NCBI GenBank assembly: GCA_910586555.1
Contig: CAJUJY010000088.1
Span: 1-11,552 of the forward strand
Reading direction: 5' to 3'
Length of the DNA: 11,552 nucleotides
Source: an uncultured Lachnospiraceae bacterium
Lineage (GTDB): Bacteria > Bacillota > Clostridia > Lachnospirales > Lachnospiraceae
Both the position numbers and the translations under genes were made by a program. This document shows positions 1-6,685 of this stretch, one piece after another (the first letter of the stretch is position 1; each line of letters starts with the position of its first letter). The notes beneath the pieces were generated by a model, which made no database searches, was not told the origin of the DNA, and saw only the letters and a program-made list of their open reading frames with translations.

Positions 1-22
1 CCAGTGTCCTCGCCTTTGTCAT
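1..22 (-). CDS. Start of a gene running off the window (partial, 7 codons visible)
   Basis: An ATG at 20-22 overlaps the TGA stop of the upstream gene (19-21) in an ATGA arrangement, the usual sign of translational coupling. The visible residues are MTKARTL, after which the window ends. The gene downstream of DUF3847-like genes in mobilizable elements is often a relaxase or a replication/mobilization protein, but seven residues cannot decide this. The call rests only on the ATGA overlap and the operon position. Confidence 0.3.
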
Positions 23-360
23 TCCGTACCGCCCTCGCTTTCATTTTCGGCATTGAGAAGAGTGGATTGTGGGGGAGTGGTTTCTCGACTTTCCGACTTG
101 ATTTTAGATATAATCTGCTGACACTCCCTTGTCTGCAATGCAACCGACAAGATACGGTTTAACTCGCCCTCGTCATAGCGGTAGCAGTCGGGGAAATACT
201 TCACGATAATACCGCCCATGATGTACTTGTGGTGGTTCTCGGCTTTGCGTTTCTTCTCGTTCTGTTTTTTCTTTTCGTTGGCTACACGCTGTTGCGCCTG
301 TTTCAATGCCTGCAATGCCTTTTCTAAGTTTTTGCTTGTGTCATTCTTGCTCTCAATCAT
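19..360 (-). CDS. DUF3847-like small mobilization-associated protein
   Basis: This encodes 113 residues. The N-terminal half (about 5-45) is a highly charged Lys/Gln/Glu-rich helix likely to form a coiled coil. It is followed by a more globular segment with HHKYIMGGIIVKYFPD and a Leu-rich helix. Small proteins with a charged coiled coil followed by a (K/M)GG motif are common just upstream of relaxase genes in clostridial mobile elements (DUF3847 type), and I assign this family from memory of that pattern. The last ~20 residues are Ser/Thr/Glu-rich and probably disordered. The start ATG at 358-360 has a GAGG eight bases upstream. The stop overlaps the start of the next gene. No biochemical function is established from the sequence; a DNA-binding or accessory role in mobilization is inference. 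Confidence 0.55.
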   Translation of the reverse strand: MIESKNDTSKNLEKALQALKQAQQRVANEKKKQNEKKRKAENHHKYIMGGIIVKYFPDCYRYDEGELNRILSVALQTRECQQIISKIKSESRETTPPQSTLLNAENESEGGTE

Positions 361-406
361 TTCTGATACCTCATTCTTTCTGTGCTGTGTTGATAGTTCC
401 GAAAAT

Positions 407-446
407 AAAAAAGGTAGCTGATTTACTGTTAAAATAAATCGCTACC
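407..446 (-). terminator. Rho-independent terminator after the lipoprotein gene
   Basis: Read on the minus strand, GGTAGC (441-446) pairs with GCTACC (413-418). Inner pairing of ATTTA with TAAAT extends the stem, and a run of six T (plus-strand A at 407-412) follows. It lies about 70 bases past the lipoprotein stop and before the next gene, so it should end the lipoprotein transcript and separate it from the DUF3847-like gene. Confidence 0.75.
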
Positions 447-516
447 AAATGGTAAACAATATTCAGTTTTCATATCATTTTTCTGTTCTAACTTTTCTTG
501 ACAAATGGGAAGTTGC

Positions 517-891
517 CTATTGATTAGTAACTACTGTAAAACTGACACTTCCTTTCGTTTTTTCACCAGTTACTGAAACTGTATACGTTCCACTTTCTTC
601 AATATCAATATCAAATTCATCAGAAGAGGAAACATCTACACCTTCATAGATAGGTACTTCATCATCTTTCTGAATCTTAATTGATAAGCTACCACCCTCA
701 ACAACAATTTCTGCATGGATAGTATCTCCTTTTTCAACAATTAGATTTTGAGAGTCGGTTTTATTAAATACCTTGTAGTTCATCACAAACTCATTACTAT
801 TTCCTGTTCGGCTACCGTCAAAATCTGCTCCACATGCTGTTAATGATAAAATCAATATAAAAGAACACAAAATACACAAATGTTTTTTCAT
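517..891 (-). CDS. Small secreted lipoprotein of unknown function
   Basis: This encodes 124 residues. The N-terminus is a clear type II signal peptide: MKKH, a hydrophobic stretch, and a lipobox LTAC with the lipidated Cys at residue 20. The mature part (about 105 residues) is acidic and beta-rich. Alternating hydrophobic strands near the end (GTYTVSVTG, GSVSFTV) suggest a small Ig-like or beta-sandwich fold. I do not recognise a family. ATG at 889-891 is preceded by AGAGGAG with a seven-base gap, so the start is well supported. The gene has its own downstream terminator and is visibly AT-richer than the two genes upstream, which fits a cargo gene acquired separately. It should be anchored on the outer face of the membrane. 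Confidence 0.8.
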   Translation of the reverse strand: MKKHLCILCSFILILSLTACGADFDGSRTGNSNEFVMNYKVFNKTDSQNLIVEKGDTIHAEIVVEGGSLSIKIQKDDEVPIYEGVDVSSSDEFDIDIEESGTYTVSVTGEKTKGSVSFTVVTNQ

Positions 892-979
892 AATCTTACT
901 CCTCTCAAACTCCGATTTGTCAAATTGTTCAATGTCATTATCTTACCACAAACGCATACACAATTCCATTAAATTTTGC

Positions 980-1261
980 TTAATCTCCTTTTGCCTTATT
1001 CTTTGCAATCATCATCTGCCTTGCCCGTTCCCTCTGCTCGGTACTGACCGCCCTCAGCTTGCGGTAGCAGACGTATGACTTTGGAAAGGAATATGTCTTA
1101 GATACCTCGTCCTGCTTTGTCAGCTTGTATGTGTCGGGGAAGTCGGCAACAAGCGTGTCAAGTTTCCGCATAACCGCTTTATCCCTTGTATAGAGGGTGG
1201 CGGTCTTTTCTCCTGCATTATAATTGACAATCGTTTCCTGTTCGTATCGGGAAAGTTTCAT
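980..1261 (-). CDS. Conserved hypothetical protein of clostridial mobile elements
   Basis: This encodes 93 residues beginning MKLSRYEQETIVNYNAGEKT. Small proteins with this opening, followed by a (Y/L)TRDKAVMRKLD motif, are frequent in integrative elements of gut Firmicutes; I recognise the pattern but know no proven function. The middle contains a DTYKL...VSKTYSFPKS segment and the C-terminus is basic (REEA-like helix, many Arg/Lys), which would suit nucleic-acid binding. Its ATG (1259-1261) overlaps the upstream gene's TGA stop by four bases, so the two are translationally coupled. An 88-base gap then separates it from the lipoprotein gene. Confidence 0.7.
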   Translation of the reverse strand: MKLSRYEQETIVNYNAGEKTATLYTRDKAVMRKLDTLVADFPDTYKLTKQDEVSKTYSFPKSYVCYRKLRAVSTEQRERARQMMIAKNKAKGD

Positions 1262-1866
1262 AGTGCCATATCCCCCTTTCCTTTGCTGTGGGTTCTGTGC
1301 TTTTTCCCCTCGGCAACTGTCGGCTGTTTTGCCTGCTCCTTTGCTTTGGCTAACCTTGTCTTTATGGAATGGTCACGCTCGGTCAGTTTCCGTCTTTTGG
1401 TGGTGGCGGTCAGTTCCGCACACGTTTTTTCTGACAGGGCATTTAATTTCTTTAATGTGTCGCTTACTATCTGCTTTGTGTCACTATCCTTTATCTGCGG
1501 AAGAATAGCGGACAGACTGGCGCACGTTTCCGTTTTGCTCTGCTCCCCAAACTGATAGACTAAGTTGATTTCATCAGCATTAAAAGGTATCTGAAAATTT
1601 GCGCCCTCACATAAACGCTCCACGCCCACGCACTTAGGGAGATTTCTTGTCAGTTCGTAATTATCCCTCGCTGTGATTGTTCCATGACTGTCGGTCTGCC
1701 TTACCTCAACTTCGCACTGGCTTTTCTGCTCCAACACAAGCCACTGATATTTATCGCTTTCTTTGGTAAATACGCTCTGATGTGCATTGGAGTGTGTCTT
1801 GCTACGGATATATTTGTCGGCGGTACTGTAATAGTCCAAAATCTGTTGTTCCTGCTTTTTATTCAT
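1258..1866 (-). CDS. Hypothetical protein, mobile-element associated
   Basis: This encodes 202 residues with no transmembrane segment. Residues 1-110 look globular, opening MNKKQEQQILDYYSTADKYI. Residues 120-165 are a helical region with several Cys and Thr, and the final ~40 residues are strongly basic (Lys/Arg/His-rich, KKHRTHSKGKG). The basic tail suggests DNA or RNA binding, but I do not recognise the family. ATG at 1864-1866 follows AGGAGGG (1875-1881) with an eight-base gap, a strong start. It is the first gene of the operon read leftwards, and its stop overlaps the next ATG. GC content is higher than in the restriction genes, consistent with a separate origin for this left segment. Confidence 0.65.
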   Translation of the reverse strand: MNKKQEQQILDYYSTADKYIRSKTHSNAHQSVFTKESDKYQWLVLEQKSQCEVEVRQTDSHGTITARDNYELTRNLPKCVGVERLCEGANFQIPFNADEINLVYQFGEQSKTETCASLSAILPQIKDSDTKQIVSDTLKKLNALSEKTCAELTATTKRRKLTERDHSIKTRLAKAKEQAKQPTVAEGKKHRTHSKGKGDMAL

Positions 1867-1918
1867 GGTCTTTGCCCTCCTGTGATATGGATTGATATGA
1901 TTGATTGGTTTCGGTGCT

Positions 1919-1948
1919 TATATATGATTTTTTCTCGTTACTTGTCGG
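1919..1948 (-). promoter_or_regulatory. Candidate promoter for the left-hand operon
   Basis: On the minus strand there is CCGACA (1943-1948) as a possible -35, an 18-base spacer, and TATATA (1919-1924) as a possible -10. It lies about 50 bases upstream of the start codon at 1866. The -35 matches four of six consensus bases, so this is a weak prediction supported mainly by position. Confidence 0.35.
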
Positions 1949-2008
1949 GAGTTTGGATTGCGGAATATCATTGTTGGGTATTTCTCCGCTTGGGGGAATA
2001 GGAGTTCA

Positions 2009-2034
2009 TTTCATACGGTAATTACCGCATGAAA
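2009..2034. repeat. 26-bp near-perfect palindrome in the operon leader
   Basis: The left half TTTCATACGGTAA is the reverse complement of the right half TTACCGCATGAAA apart from one base pair, with a perfect 12-bp core CGGTAATTACCG. It lies about 60 bases upstream of the candidate -35 and about 90 bases from the topB junction. It could be an operator for a dimeric regulator or a recombinase/resolvase binding site near an element end. There is no U-tract, so a terminator is unlikely. Confidence 0.6.
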
Positions 2035-2118
2035 AAAGACTATAACCGTTACTGTCATAGCCTTTTAAGGATTGAGGAAGTCCCTTTTTTATTTGTATTT
2101 GTTTGTCGCCCCTCCGCA

Positions 2119-2436
2119 CTATCCAACATCCGTGGCACATATTACAGTTACCATATCATCCCTGTTTAACAGGCTGCATAATATATTATACTGTTTCCTG
2201 GTATTTTCCTTAATATCATATTTCCATTGTTTTGGTATTATGGGGAGGCTTTCATAATCCCACTTTTTCCATTCTTCTTTATATGCCCCTGGCTGTGCCA
2301 GTTCTACAAGATGCCCTATGCACCACGACACAATATACCCGTTTCCCTCCATATACCCGTCTTTTCTTTCTGTTACACCAAGCACATCTGAAACCTGCTT
2401 TGCAACACTTGGTTTTTCTGTTATTACTAACTGCAT
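2119..2436 (-). pseudogene. topB: DNA topoisomerase III, 5' fragment (truncated)
   Basis: This encodes 105 residues of a TopB-type type IA topoisomerase, which normally has about 600-700. The opening MQLVITEKPSVAKQVSDVLG carries the TOPRIM Glu (E7, in EKPS), and the later VTVICATD carries the first TOPRIM Asp (D103). Immediately after D103 the expected AGREGE is replaced by VG and a TAG stop. The breakpoint is therefore at about 2125, inside the most conserved codons of the gene. The active-site Tyr domain and all DNA-binding domains are absent, so no active enzyme can be made. topB genes are a regular part of clostridial ICEs, sited downstream of the DUF4366 gene as here. The ATG at 2434-2436 has no convincing Shine-Dalgarno sequence. 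Confidence 0.85.
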
Positions 2437-2489
2437 ATTAAGCGGAAATTATTAAGCTTAAAGTTTTGTTTATTTTACAAAATTTCCGG

Positions 2490-2555
2490 TCATAATCTGA
2501 AATTATAGACTGCTTTATTCTGTCTATAAACAAGCTCAATAATTCCCGTCTTCAC
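2490..2555 (-). CDS. Possible short leader peptide upstream of topB
   Basis: A GTG at 2553-2555 opens a 21-codon frame (MKTGIIELVYRQ... ending NFRL) that stops at 2490. GAAAGG lies seven bases before the GTG, and a longer AAGGAGGTG overlaps it. The strong purine-rich site suggests that something is or was translated here. It could be a leader peptide coupled to topB, or the start of a gene lost by frameshift. The gap to topB is 53 bases. Evidence is thin. Confidence 0.25.
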   Translation of the reverse strand: MKTGIIELVYRQNKAVYNFRL

Positions 2556-2602
2556 CTCCTTACCTTTCAATTTTTCTTTATTTTTCCTAGACTTAGAAAA
2601 GC

Positions 2603-2641
2603 AAAAGGAACTATCATGCCCACAGTACGATAGTTCCTTTT
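2603..2641 (-). terminator. Terminator of the restriction-modification operon
   Basis: AAAAGGAACTATC (2603-2615) and GATAGTTCCTTTT (2629-2641) form a perfect 13-bp stem with a 13-base loop, starting only four bases after the stop of the specificity gene. The ends supply a T-run on either strand, so it could work in both directions. It would stop transcription into the topB fragment. Confidence 0.85.
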
Positions 2642-2644
2642 TAT

Positions 2645-3712
2645 TTAAACTACAGATAAATTATCAAGTATAATATCTGATTTTTCTTTGATTTTTTTCA
2701 TAAATTCATGCATATAGCCGTAATCTGGATTTCCATTAGTGTCTATTGGCAATTTAAACTTAAAATCGTGTTTTACGTGAGAGTTTAATTCCTTTATAAA
2801 TGCCTTATAATTATTCTGGCTCTCTTTAAAAATAGCAGTTGCAATAAATTGTTTTGTTTCAAATGTTATATCTTCCTTGGGAATTAGCACAATAACATTC
2901 TGGCTGGTATAAAATGGTTCTTCCTGCACAAAACAGGAGCCTAAATACGCACCCCCAAGTGCAAGGCTTAAATTCCCTGCTTTATATGGTTTTAAACCCT
3001 TTATCAATTTGCACTTTTGTATAACTCCATTGTTAGCGTTTGACCTTCCGACAAAAGCCACTTCTTCTTCTGATGTATCCATTTTTATCTTATCTAACTT
3101 TGTACCCATATCTATATCAAAAACATCATAAATATGAAAATCACCCCAATTAGACACATCAATTTTATTATTTTTCTTAAAACTTATTTTCTGGTAATCA
3201 TTAATTCTTTTTTGCACTGCCATTTCTAAACCAGAGATATATTTATCCATATATTCCCAATCTGGCGTTTTCTCATCTACCGAAGGAAGATATATATAAT
3301 CTTTTCTTATTGATTTGCTTGAAATAGAATCACCCCAGGAATACAAATGGGATATGCTACATTGCAATGCAGTTTTTAAAAATAACCACACATTGAGTGA
3401 TACTTCTCTGTTGTCTTTTAGGTATAAAGCAAGATTATGGCTATCGTTCGATACAAAATCATTCTCCTGGTACGATATTGCCATCGTTTTTCCACCAATA
3501 AGAAGACACTTTCCTTTATCAGTTTTATCTTTACTAATATCTACATATGTTTCGACTCCATTATTTTCTTTACTTGCTGTAATATATGGAAATTCACCGC
3601 TATCCTCTTCCACTTCTGTACTCAAAATACTATGTGTATTTTTGACATTAAATATTTCAATAATTTTGTACTTTTTCCAGCCAGACACATCTATCATTCT
3701 CATCTTAATCAC
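2645..3712 (-). CDS. Specificity (S/B) subunit of a BcgI-like type IIB restriction-modification system
   Basis: This encodes 355 residues with the two-fold repeated layout of HsdS-like proteins. Half 1 starts VSGWKKYKIIEIF (9-21) and has FPYITASKENNGV (41-53). Half 2 starts VSNWGDFHIYDVF (186-198) and has VAFVGRSNANNGV (218-230). Each half ends in an LP...PD(W/Y)xYM motif and a conserved helix (142-175 and 321-350). Each half therefore carries one target-recognition domain for half of a bipartite DNA site, and the helices set the spacer length. Length is close to BcgIB (341 residues). It overlaps the end of the methylase-nuclease gene by eight bases. The start is uncertain: GTG at 3712, or ATG at 3703 or 3697. 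The target sequence cannot be read from the protein. Confidence 0.85.
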   Translation of the reverse strand: MIKMRMIDVSGWKKYKIIEIFNVKNTHSILSTEVEEDSGEFPYITASKENNGVETYVDISKDKTDKGKCLLIGGKTMAISYQENDFVSNDSHNLALYLKDNREVSLNVWLFLKTALQCSISHLYSWGDSISSKSIRKDYIYLPSVDEKTPDWEYMDKYISGLEMAVQKRINDYQKISFKKNNKIDVSNWGDFHIYDVFDIDMGTKLDKIKMDTSEEEVAFVGRSNANNGVIQKCKLIKGLKPYKAGNLSLALGGAYLGSCFVQEEPFYTSQNVIVLIPKEDITFETKQFIATAIFKESQNNYKAFIKELNSHVKHDFKFKLPIDTNGNPDYGYMHEFMKKIKEKSDIILDNLSVV

Positions 3713-5498
3713 CGGCCTTATCCAATTTAATTGTTACTTTATCACCATCACTTTCAACATCACCACTATAAAGAGTTTTCTTAAGAATATTTTCGCTCAA
3801 TTCTTTAACATTGATTTCCTGCTTAAACATTTTATAGTCCATCATTGTTTTTAAGAAATCTTCCTCGTAGACTTCAAATGGTTTTTGTGGGGTCTGGTAA
3901 CTTAAATGTTTATCGGACTTAATCCATTGTATTGTACTGTCCCCTGACTGCTTCTCAATAATATCAACCCATTTATCTTCTATTTCACTCCATTTATCTT
4001 TTATATCTTGGCGGCCTTGGTTTTTCACCGTTTCAAGTCCGTCATCTTCAATATAACAAGCAAAAATATCTTTTCCGTTATGAGGTACTCCTGCTTCAAA
4101 AATAAAGACAGATGTTGTCACACCAGTAAATATCTTTTCAGGTAATTTAATTATTTTTTTCAGTGTACTATGTTTCAATACCTTATTTCCGACTTTTTTA
4201 TCTGTGAAATCTTTTTCAAGCTTTTTGTCTGGTAAGATAAAAGCACACTCTGTATGTACAGGAACATTCTTAAGCACATTGTCAACAATTTGCATACAGC
4301 CATACTTTCTTTCAAATGGAGGGTTCATAAGCACCTTAGTAATTGGTTTTGTTGAAATCCATGTACAAGCCGCTGCTGTTCTTGTATCCAATTGTTCTAA
4401 ATTTGTTTTGCCATCTTTGTGAATTAACATATTTGCACATGCCAAGGCATATATTTCCCTGTCAAATTCAATTCCATAAAGATGGGTATCTTTAATTGTT
4501 TTTGCTTTTGCCGTATTGTTTCCGCCTGCTTCCTTAATCATATTACACATTGACTTCACAAGGAAAGCACCAGAGCCACAAGCAGCGTCTAACACATAAT
4601 CATTTTCATTAACGTGGATTAACCTGTACATAAATGATGTAATATGGTCTGGTGTAAATACTTGTCCACTATCTGATTTTTTCTTATATCTGTTGAATTC
4701 ATTAAAGAAAATTCCCATTACATCTTCACCATTCCAATAATCTGAATTGACACAATCGGAAATTTCCTGAACCCATGAAATAAAGTTATTGATAGCATCC
4801 TGGTTTGTTTCATTATTCATTTTTATTTCTGAATATACTTCTGTAAGAATTTCCAATTTAATGTTCTGCTTCTTGCTATCTTCAAGTGATTTTGACAATG
4901 TATTTAGTATTGAATTTTTCATTAATGAAAAATCCATACCCTCAACAAGAATTGCACCATACCTGCAACCAACTAAAGCACAAGCAGTAAAAATCATTCT
5001 ATGATATAAATTTTTAATACCAAATTCAGTATGGAGGCAGTCATTAATACGTTTTGTTAATTTATATATCCTTTGTTTATCAATAGTATTTGACGTGAAC
5101 AATGAAATATAATAATTCTTATTTTGCAAAACATTTGAACTTTCAATTTCTTTATCATTCTTAAATACCCTTATATCAATACCATTATACAAAATTCCAA
5201 TTATGTTACTGTATTTTACTGAAACAATTTTTGTGTTTTTCAGTAATTCATCAACCCATTTTTGGAGATTTAAGTTCTCACTCTCAGACTTGGTTTCAAG
5301 AATAATTGCAACTGATTTTAAATCATCTGGAAGATACCATCCATCTGGTTTATTATTATTTCCTTTAAATCCTAATTGATTAAATGTCGTAATTTGTCCA
5401 GTGCCTTGCTGAATACAGCTCTCTTTCTGATTAAAACCTAAAATAATTTTTGCTTCATCTCTTATTTCATCTTCTGTTCTTCCACTTTTCATAGCCAT
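3705..5498 (-). CDS. BcgI-like fused nuclease and N6-adenine methyltransferase subunit (type IIB)
   Basis: This encodes 597 residues from ATG 5496-5498, which has AGGGAGG (5507-5513) eight bases upstream; an upstream GTG at 5525 would place that site inside the gene. Numbering from ATG 5498, PDGWY (D52) and ETK (E68, K70) form a PD-(D/E)xK nuclease-like motif in the first ~150 residues. The methylase follows: GQVFTP (278-283), motif I DAACGSGAF (304-312) for S-adenosylmethionine, and catalytic NPPF (392-395), all as in HsdM-type gamma methylases. One protein thus both methylates adenine and cuts, with the next gene supplying specificity. The known BcgIA is 637 residues. Such enzymes cut on both sides of a bipartite site and excise a short fragment. 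Assignment to type IIB rather than IIG rests on the separate S subunit and remains an inference. Confidence 0.88.
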   Translation of the reverse strand: MAMKSGRTEDEIRDEAKIILGFNQKESCIQQGTGQITTFNQLGFKGNNNKPDGWYLPDDLKSVAIILETKSESENLNLQKWVDELLKNTKIVSVKYSNIIGILYNGIDIRVFKNDKEIESSNVLQNKNYYISLFTSNTIDKQRIYKLTKRINDCLHTEFGIKNLYHRMIFTACALVGCRYGAILVEGMDFSLMKNSILNTLSKSLEDSKKQNIKLEILTEVYSEIKMNNETNQDAINNFISWVQEISDCVNSDYWNGEDVMGIFFNEFNRYKKKSDSGQVFTPDHITSFMYRLIHVNENDYVLDAACGSGAFLVKSMCNMIKEAGGNNTAKAKTIKDTHLYGIEFDREIYALACANMLIHKDGKTNLEQLDTRTAAACTWISTKPITKVLMNPPFERKYGCMQIVDNVLKNVPVHTECAFILPDKKLEKDFTDKKVGNKVLKHSTLKKIIKLPEKIFTGVTTSVFIFEAGVPHNGKDIFACYIEDDGLETVKNQGRQDIKDKWSEIEDKWVDIIEKQSGDSTIQWIKSDKHLSYQTPQKPFEVYEEDFLKTMMDYKMFKQEINVKELSENILKKTLYSGDVESDGDKVTIKLDKAGD

Positions 5499-5602
5499 TC
5501 TTTTATCCTCCCTAAACATCAACACCTGGATTTTTTAGTTTGCAATAGCAGTAATACCGGATAACAACTATATGAGGTTTGCTATTTTTGTTTATAACAA
5601 CA

Positions 5603-5630
5603 ACTTTATAGTTTTGTGCCACTTTGTCAA
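5603..5630 (-). promoter_or_regulatory. Candidate promoter of the restriction-modification operon
   Basis: On the minus strand a perfect -35 TTGACA (5625-5630) is followed by a 16-base spacer and TAAAGT (5603-5608) as -10, four of six to consensus. An overlapping TATAAA two bases nearer the -35 is an alternative. Transcription would start near 5596, leaving a leader of about 100 bases before the ATG at 5498. No controller (C) gene is present, so methylase and nuclease should be made together, as expected for a fused enzyme. Confidence 0.5.
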
Positions 5631-5652
5631 ATATCCTTGAAGCCTAGGTTTC

Positions 5653-5709
5653 TTAAAACCCAGTAGAAGTATGCTTTATTGGAATAAGCACTTTATCATG
5701 CTTTTTCAT
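5653..5709 (-). CDS. Short ORF with strong ribosome binding site, possibly a gene remnant
   Basis: This frame of 18 codons (MKKHDKVLIPIKHTSTGF, then TAA) starts with ATG at 5707-5709 and is preceded by AGGAGG with a nine-base gap. The site is much better than chance would give in this AT-rich gap. The peptide is not recognised. It could be the 5' end of an ICE gene cut off when the restriction operon arrived, a leader peptide, or an uncharacterised small protein. It ends 22 bases before the -35 of the candidate restriction promoter. Confidence 0.35.
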   Translation of the reverse strand: MKKHDKVLIPIKHTSTGF

Positions 5710-5758
5710 AGGCAATATCCTCCTGCTAATATTCTATCACATAAGTAATTATTTTTCA

Positions 5759-6087
5759 TTAAACTTTAGTAATTACTTTTATACTATCCTGACCTCTTGA
5801 TTGCATCCTTTTTTGCTCATCAGCCATGTCCATATCCTTTAACTTAGAGTGTATATATATCAAATTTTTAGGCTCTTTACTTTTCTTAGGTTTTTTCTTT
5901 CTATAGGGAAGGAAAGGGAATGTTCTGTGTGGTACTATCTTACCCTCTGCGATAGCCTTTCTTTTTTCTTTTCCTCATCTTGAGAAATAAAAACATAATA
6001 TTGTCATGCGGTAAATTGCTTAACTGGATAATTGAGATATTTTAAAGTCCTTCTTAAAAAGGAAAAACTACAATAATTATTCAACAT
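5759..6087 (-). pseudogene. Probable decayed gene in the gap between MT-A70 and the restriction operon
   Basis: Reading on from ATG 6087 gives 27 codons, an in-frame TGA (6004-6006), then QYYVFISQDEEKKK. After a one-base frame change somewhere in the A-rich tract (5958-5974), 60 or more open codons continue to TAA at 5759, including VPHRTFPFLPYRKKK and KNLIYIHSKLKDMDMADEQ. The last part has protein-like composition and lacks its own start, which is why I call it a remnant rather than noise. I do not recognise the family. It follows the MT-A70 stop by 43 bases in the same orientation and so was probably the next gene of the ICE operon. The remainder of the 5526-6130 gap shows only the short ORF and promoter listed separately. 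Confidence 0.35.
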
Positions 6088-6130
6088 AGTTACCTTGATT
6101 AGCTTGTATCCTTAATTTATCTGTCCTTTT

Positions 6131-6685
6131 CTATCCAAATATAATGTCTGGTTCAACTTCATTCCCCCATACATCAAACCCCTCTGTCTTTCTTCTTGCA
6201 AAAAGCTCAATCCTGGAAACATCACCCATAAGCTGTATAATGCGCTGGTGTACTTCCCGTGGTTTTTTGCTGTGTTCCTCTATATGTGAAACTACAACCT
6301 GGTGTACCCCTGCACTGATACGTTTAGGCCTGCCCCTTGTACCAAGCAGGCATATTTCCACATTGCTGCGTGTCCAGTGCCCCATGCCCCAGAACAGGGA
6401 ACTGCTTTTTTTATTCTGTTTTACCCATACAAAAGCAACTGTCTTGTATTCAAAACCCCATGATTTTAAAACTTCTATCCCATCCAGCAAACATGGAAAT
6501 GTAACCCACAAAAACAGCGCACTGTCTTTTTCTGCTATATCTGCAACTGGAAGTGACATGATATCACTGGCTGGCATTGTCGGGTAATGGCTTTCTGCAC
6601 TTCTTCCAGCACCCTTTTTTGAATACACTTCATAATGCCAGGGTGGGTCTGCCAGTATTACAGAATATTTCTTCTGTGTTTTCAT
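6131..6685 (-). CDS. MT-A70 family DNA N6-adenine methyltransferase
   Basis: This encodes 184 residues. The catalytic DPPW motif is at 13-16 (ILADPPWHYEV), and the family's C-terminal signature appears as RIELFARR followed by GFDVWGNEV (about 158-176). Internal blocks LFLWVTFPCL and VEICLLGTRGRP also fit MT-A70. The reaction is transfer of a methyl group from S-adenosylmethionine to adenine N6 in DNA. No specificity domain or nuclease accompanies it, so it is probably an orphan methylase carried by the ICE, perhaps to protect the transferred DNA from restriction. The length is normal for phage and element versions. Its ATG overlaps the TGA stop of the DUF4366 gene (ATGA, 6682-6685), so it belongs to the conjugation operon, not to the BcgI-like cassette. 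Confidence 0.88.
   Translation of the reverse strand: MKTQKKYSVILADPPWHYEVYSKKGAGRSAESHYPTMPASDIMSLPVADIAEKDSALFLWVTFPCLLDGIEVLKSWGFEYKTVAFVWVKQNKKSSSLFWGMGHWTRSNVEICLLGTRGRPKRISAGVHQVVVSHIEEHSKKPREVHQRIIQLMGDVSRIELFARRKTEGFDVWGNEVEPDIIFG

Noticed and set aside
2041..2061. CTAT...ATAG imperfect palindrome as a terminator
   Set aside because: Three mismatched positions and no adjacent strong stem; too weak to call.
2645..3712. Phase-variable (inverting) specificity locus
   Set aside because: The two halves of the S subunit are similar only as proteins; I see no DNA inverted repeats, second S gene or recombinase in the window.
3315..3854. Plus-strand open frame of 179 codons opposite the restriction genes
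   Set aside because: It spans the junction of two recognisable minus-strand genes and has shadow-like composition (Phe/Ser/Ile-rich).
5499..5525. GTG at 5525 as the start of the methylase-nuclease gene
   Set aside because: The AGGGAGG site at 5507-5513 would then be inside the gene; ATG 5498 has ideal spacing from it.
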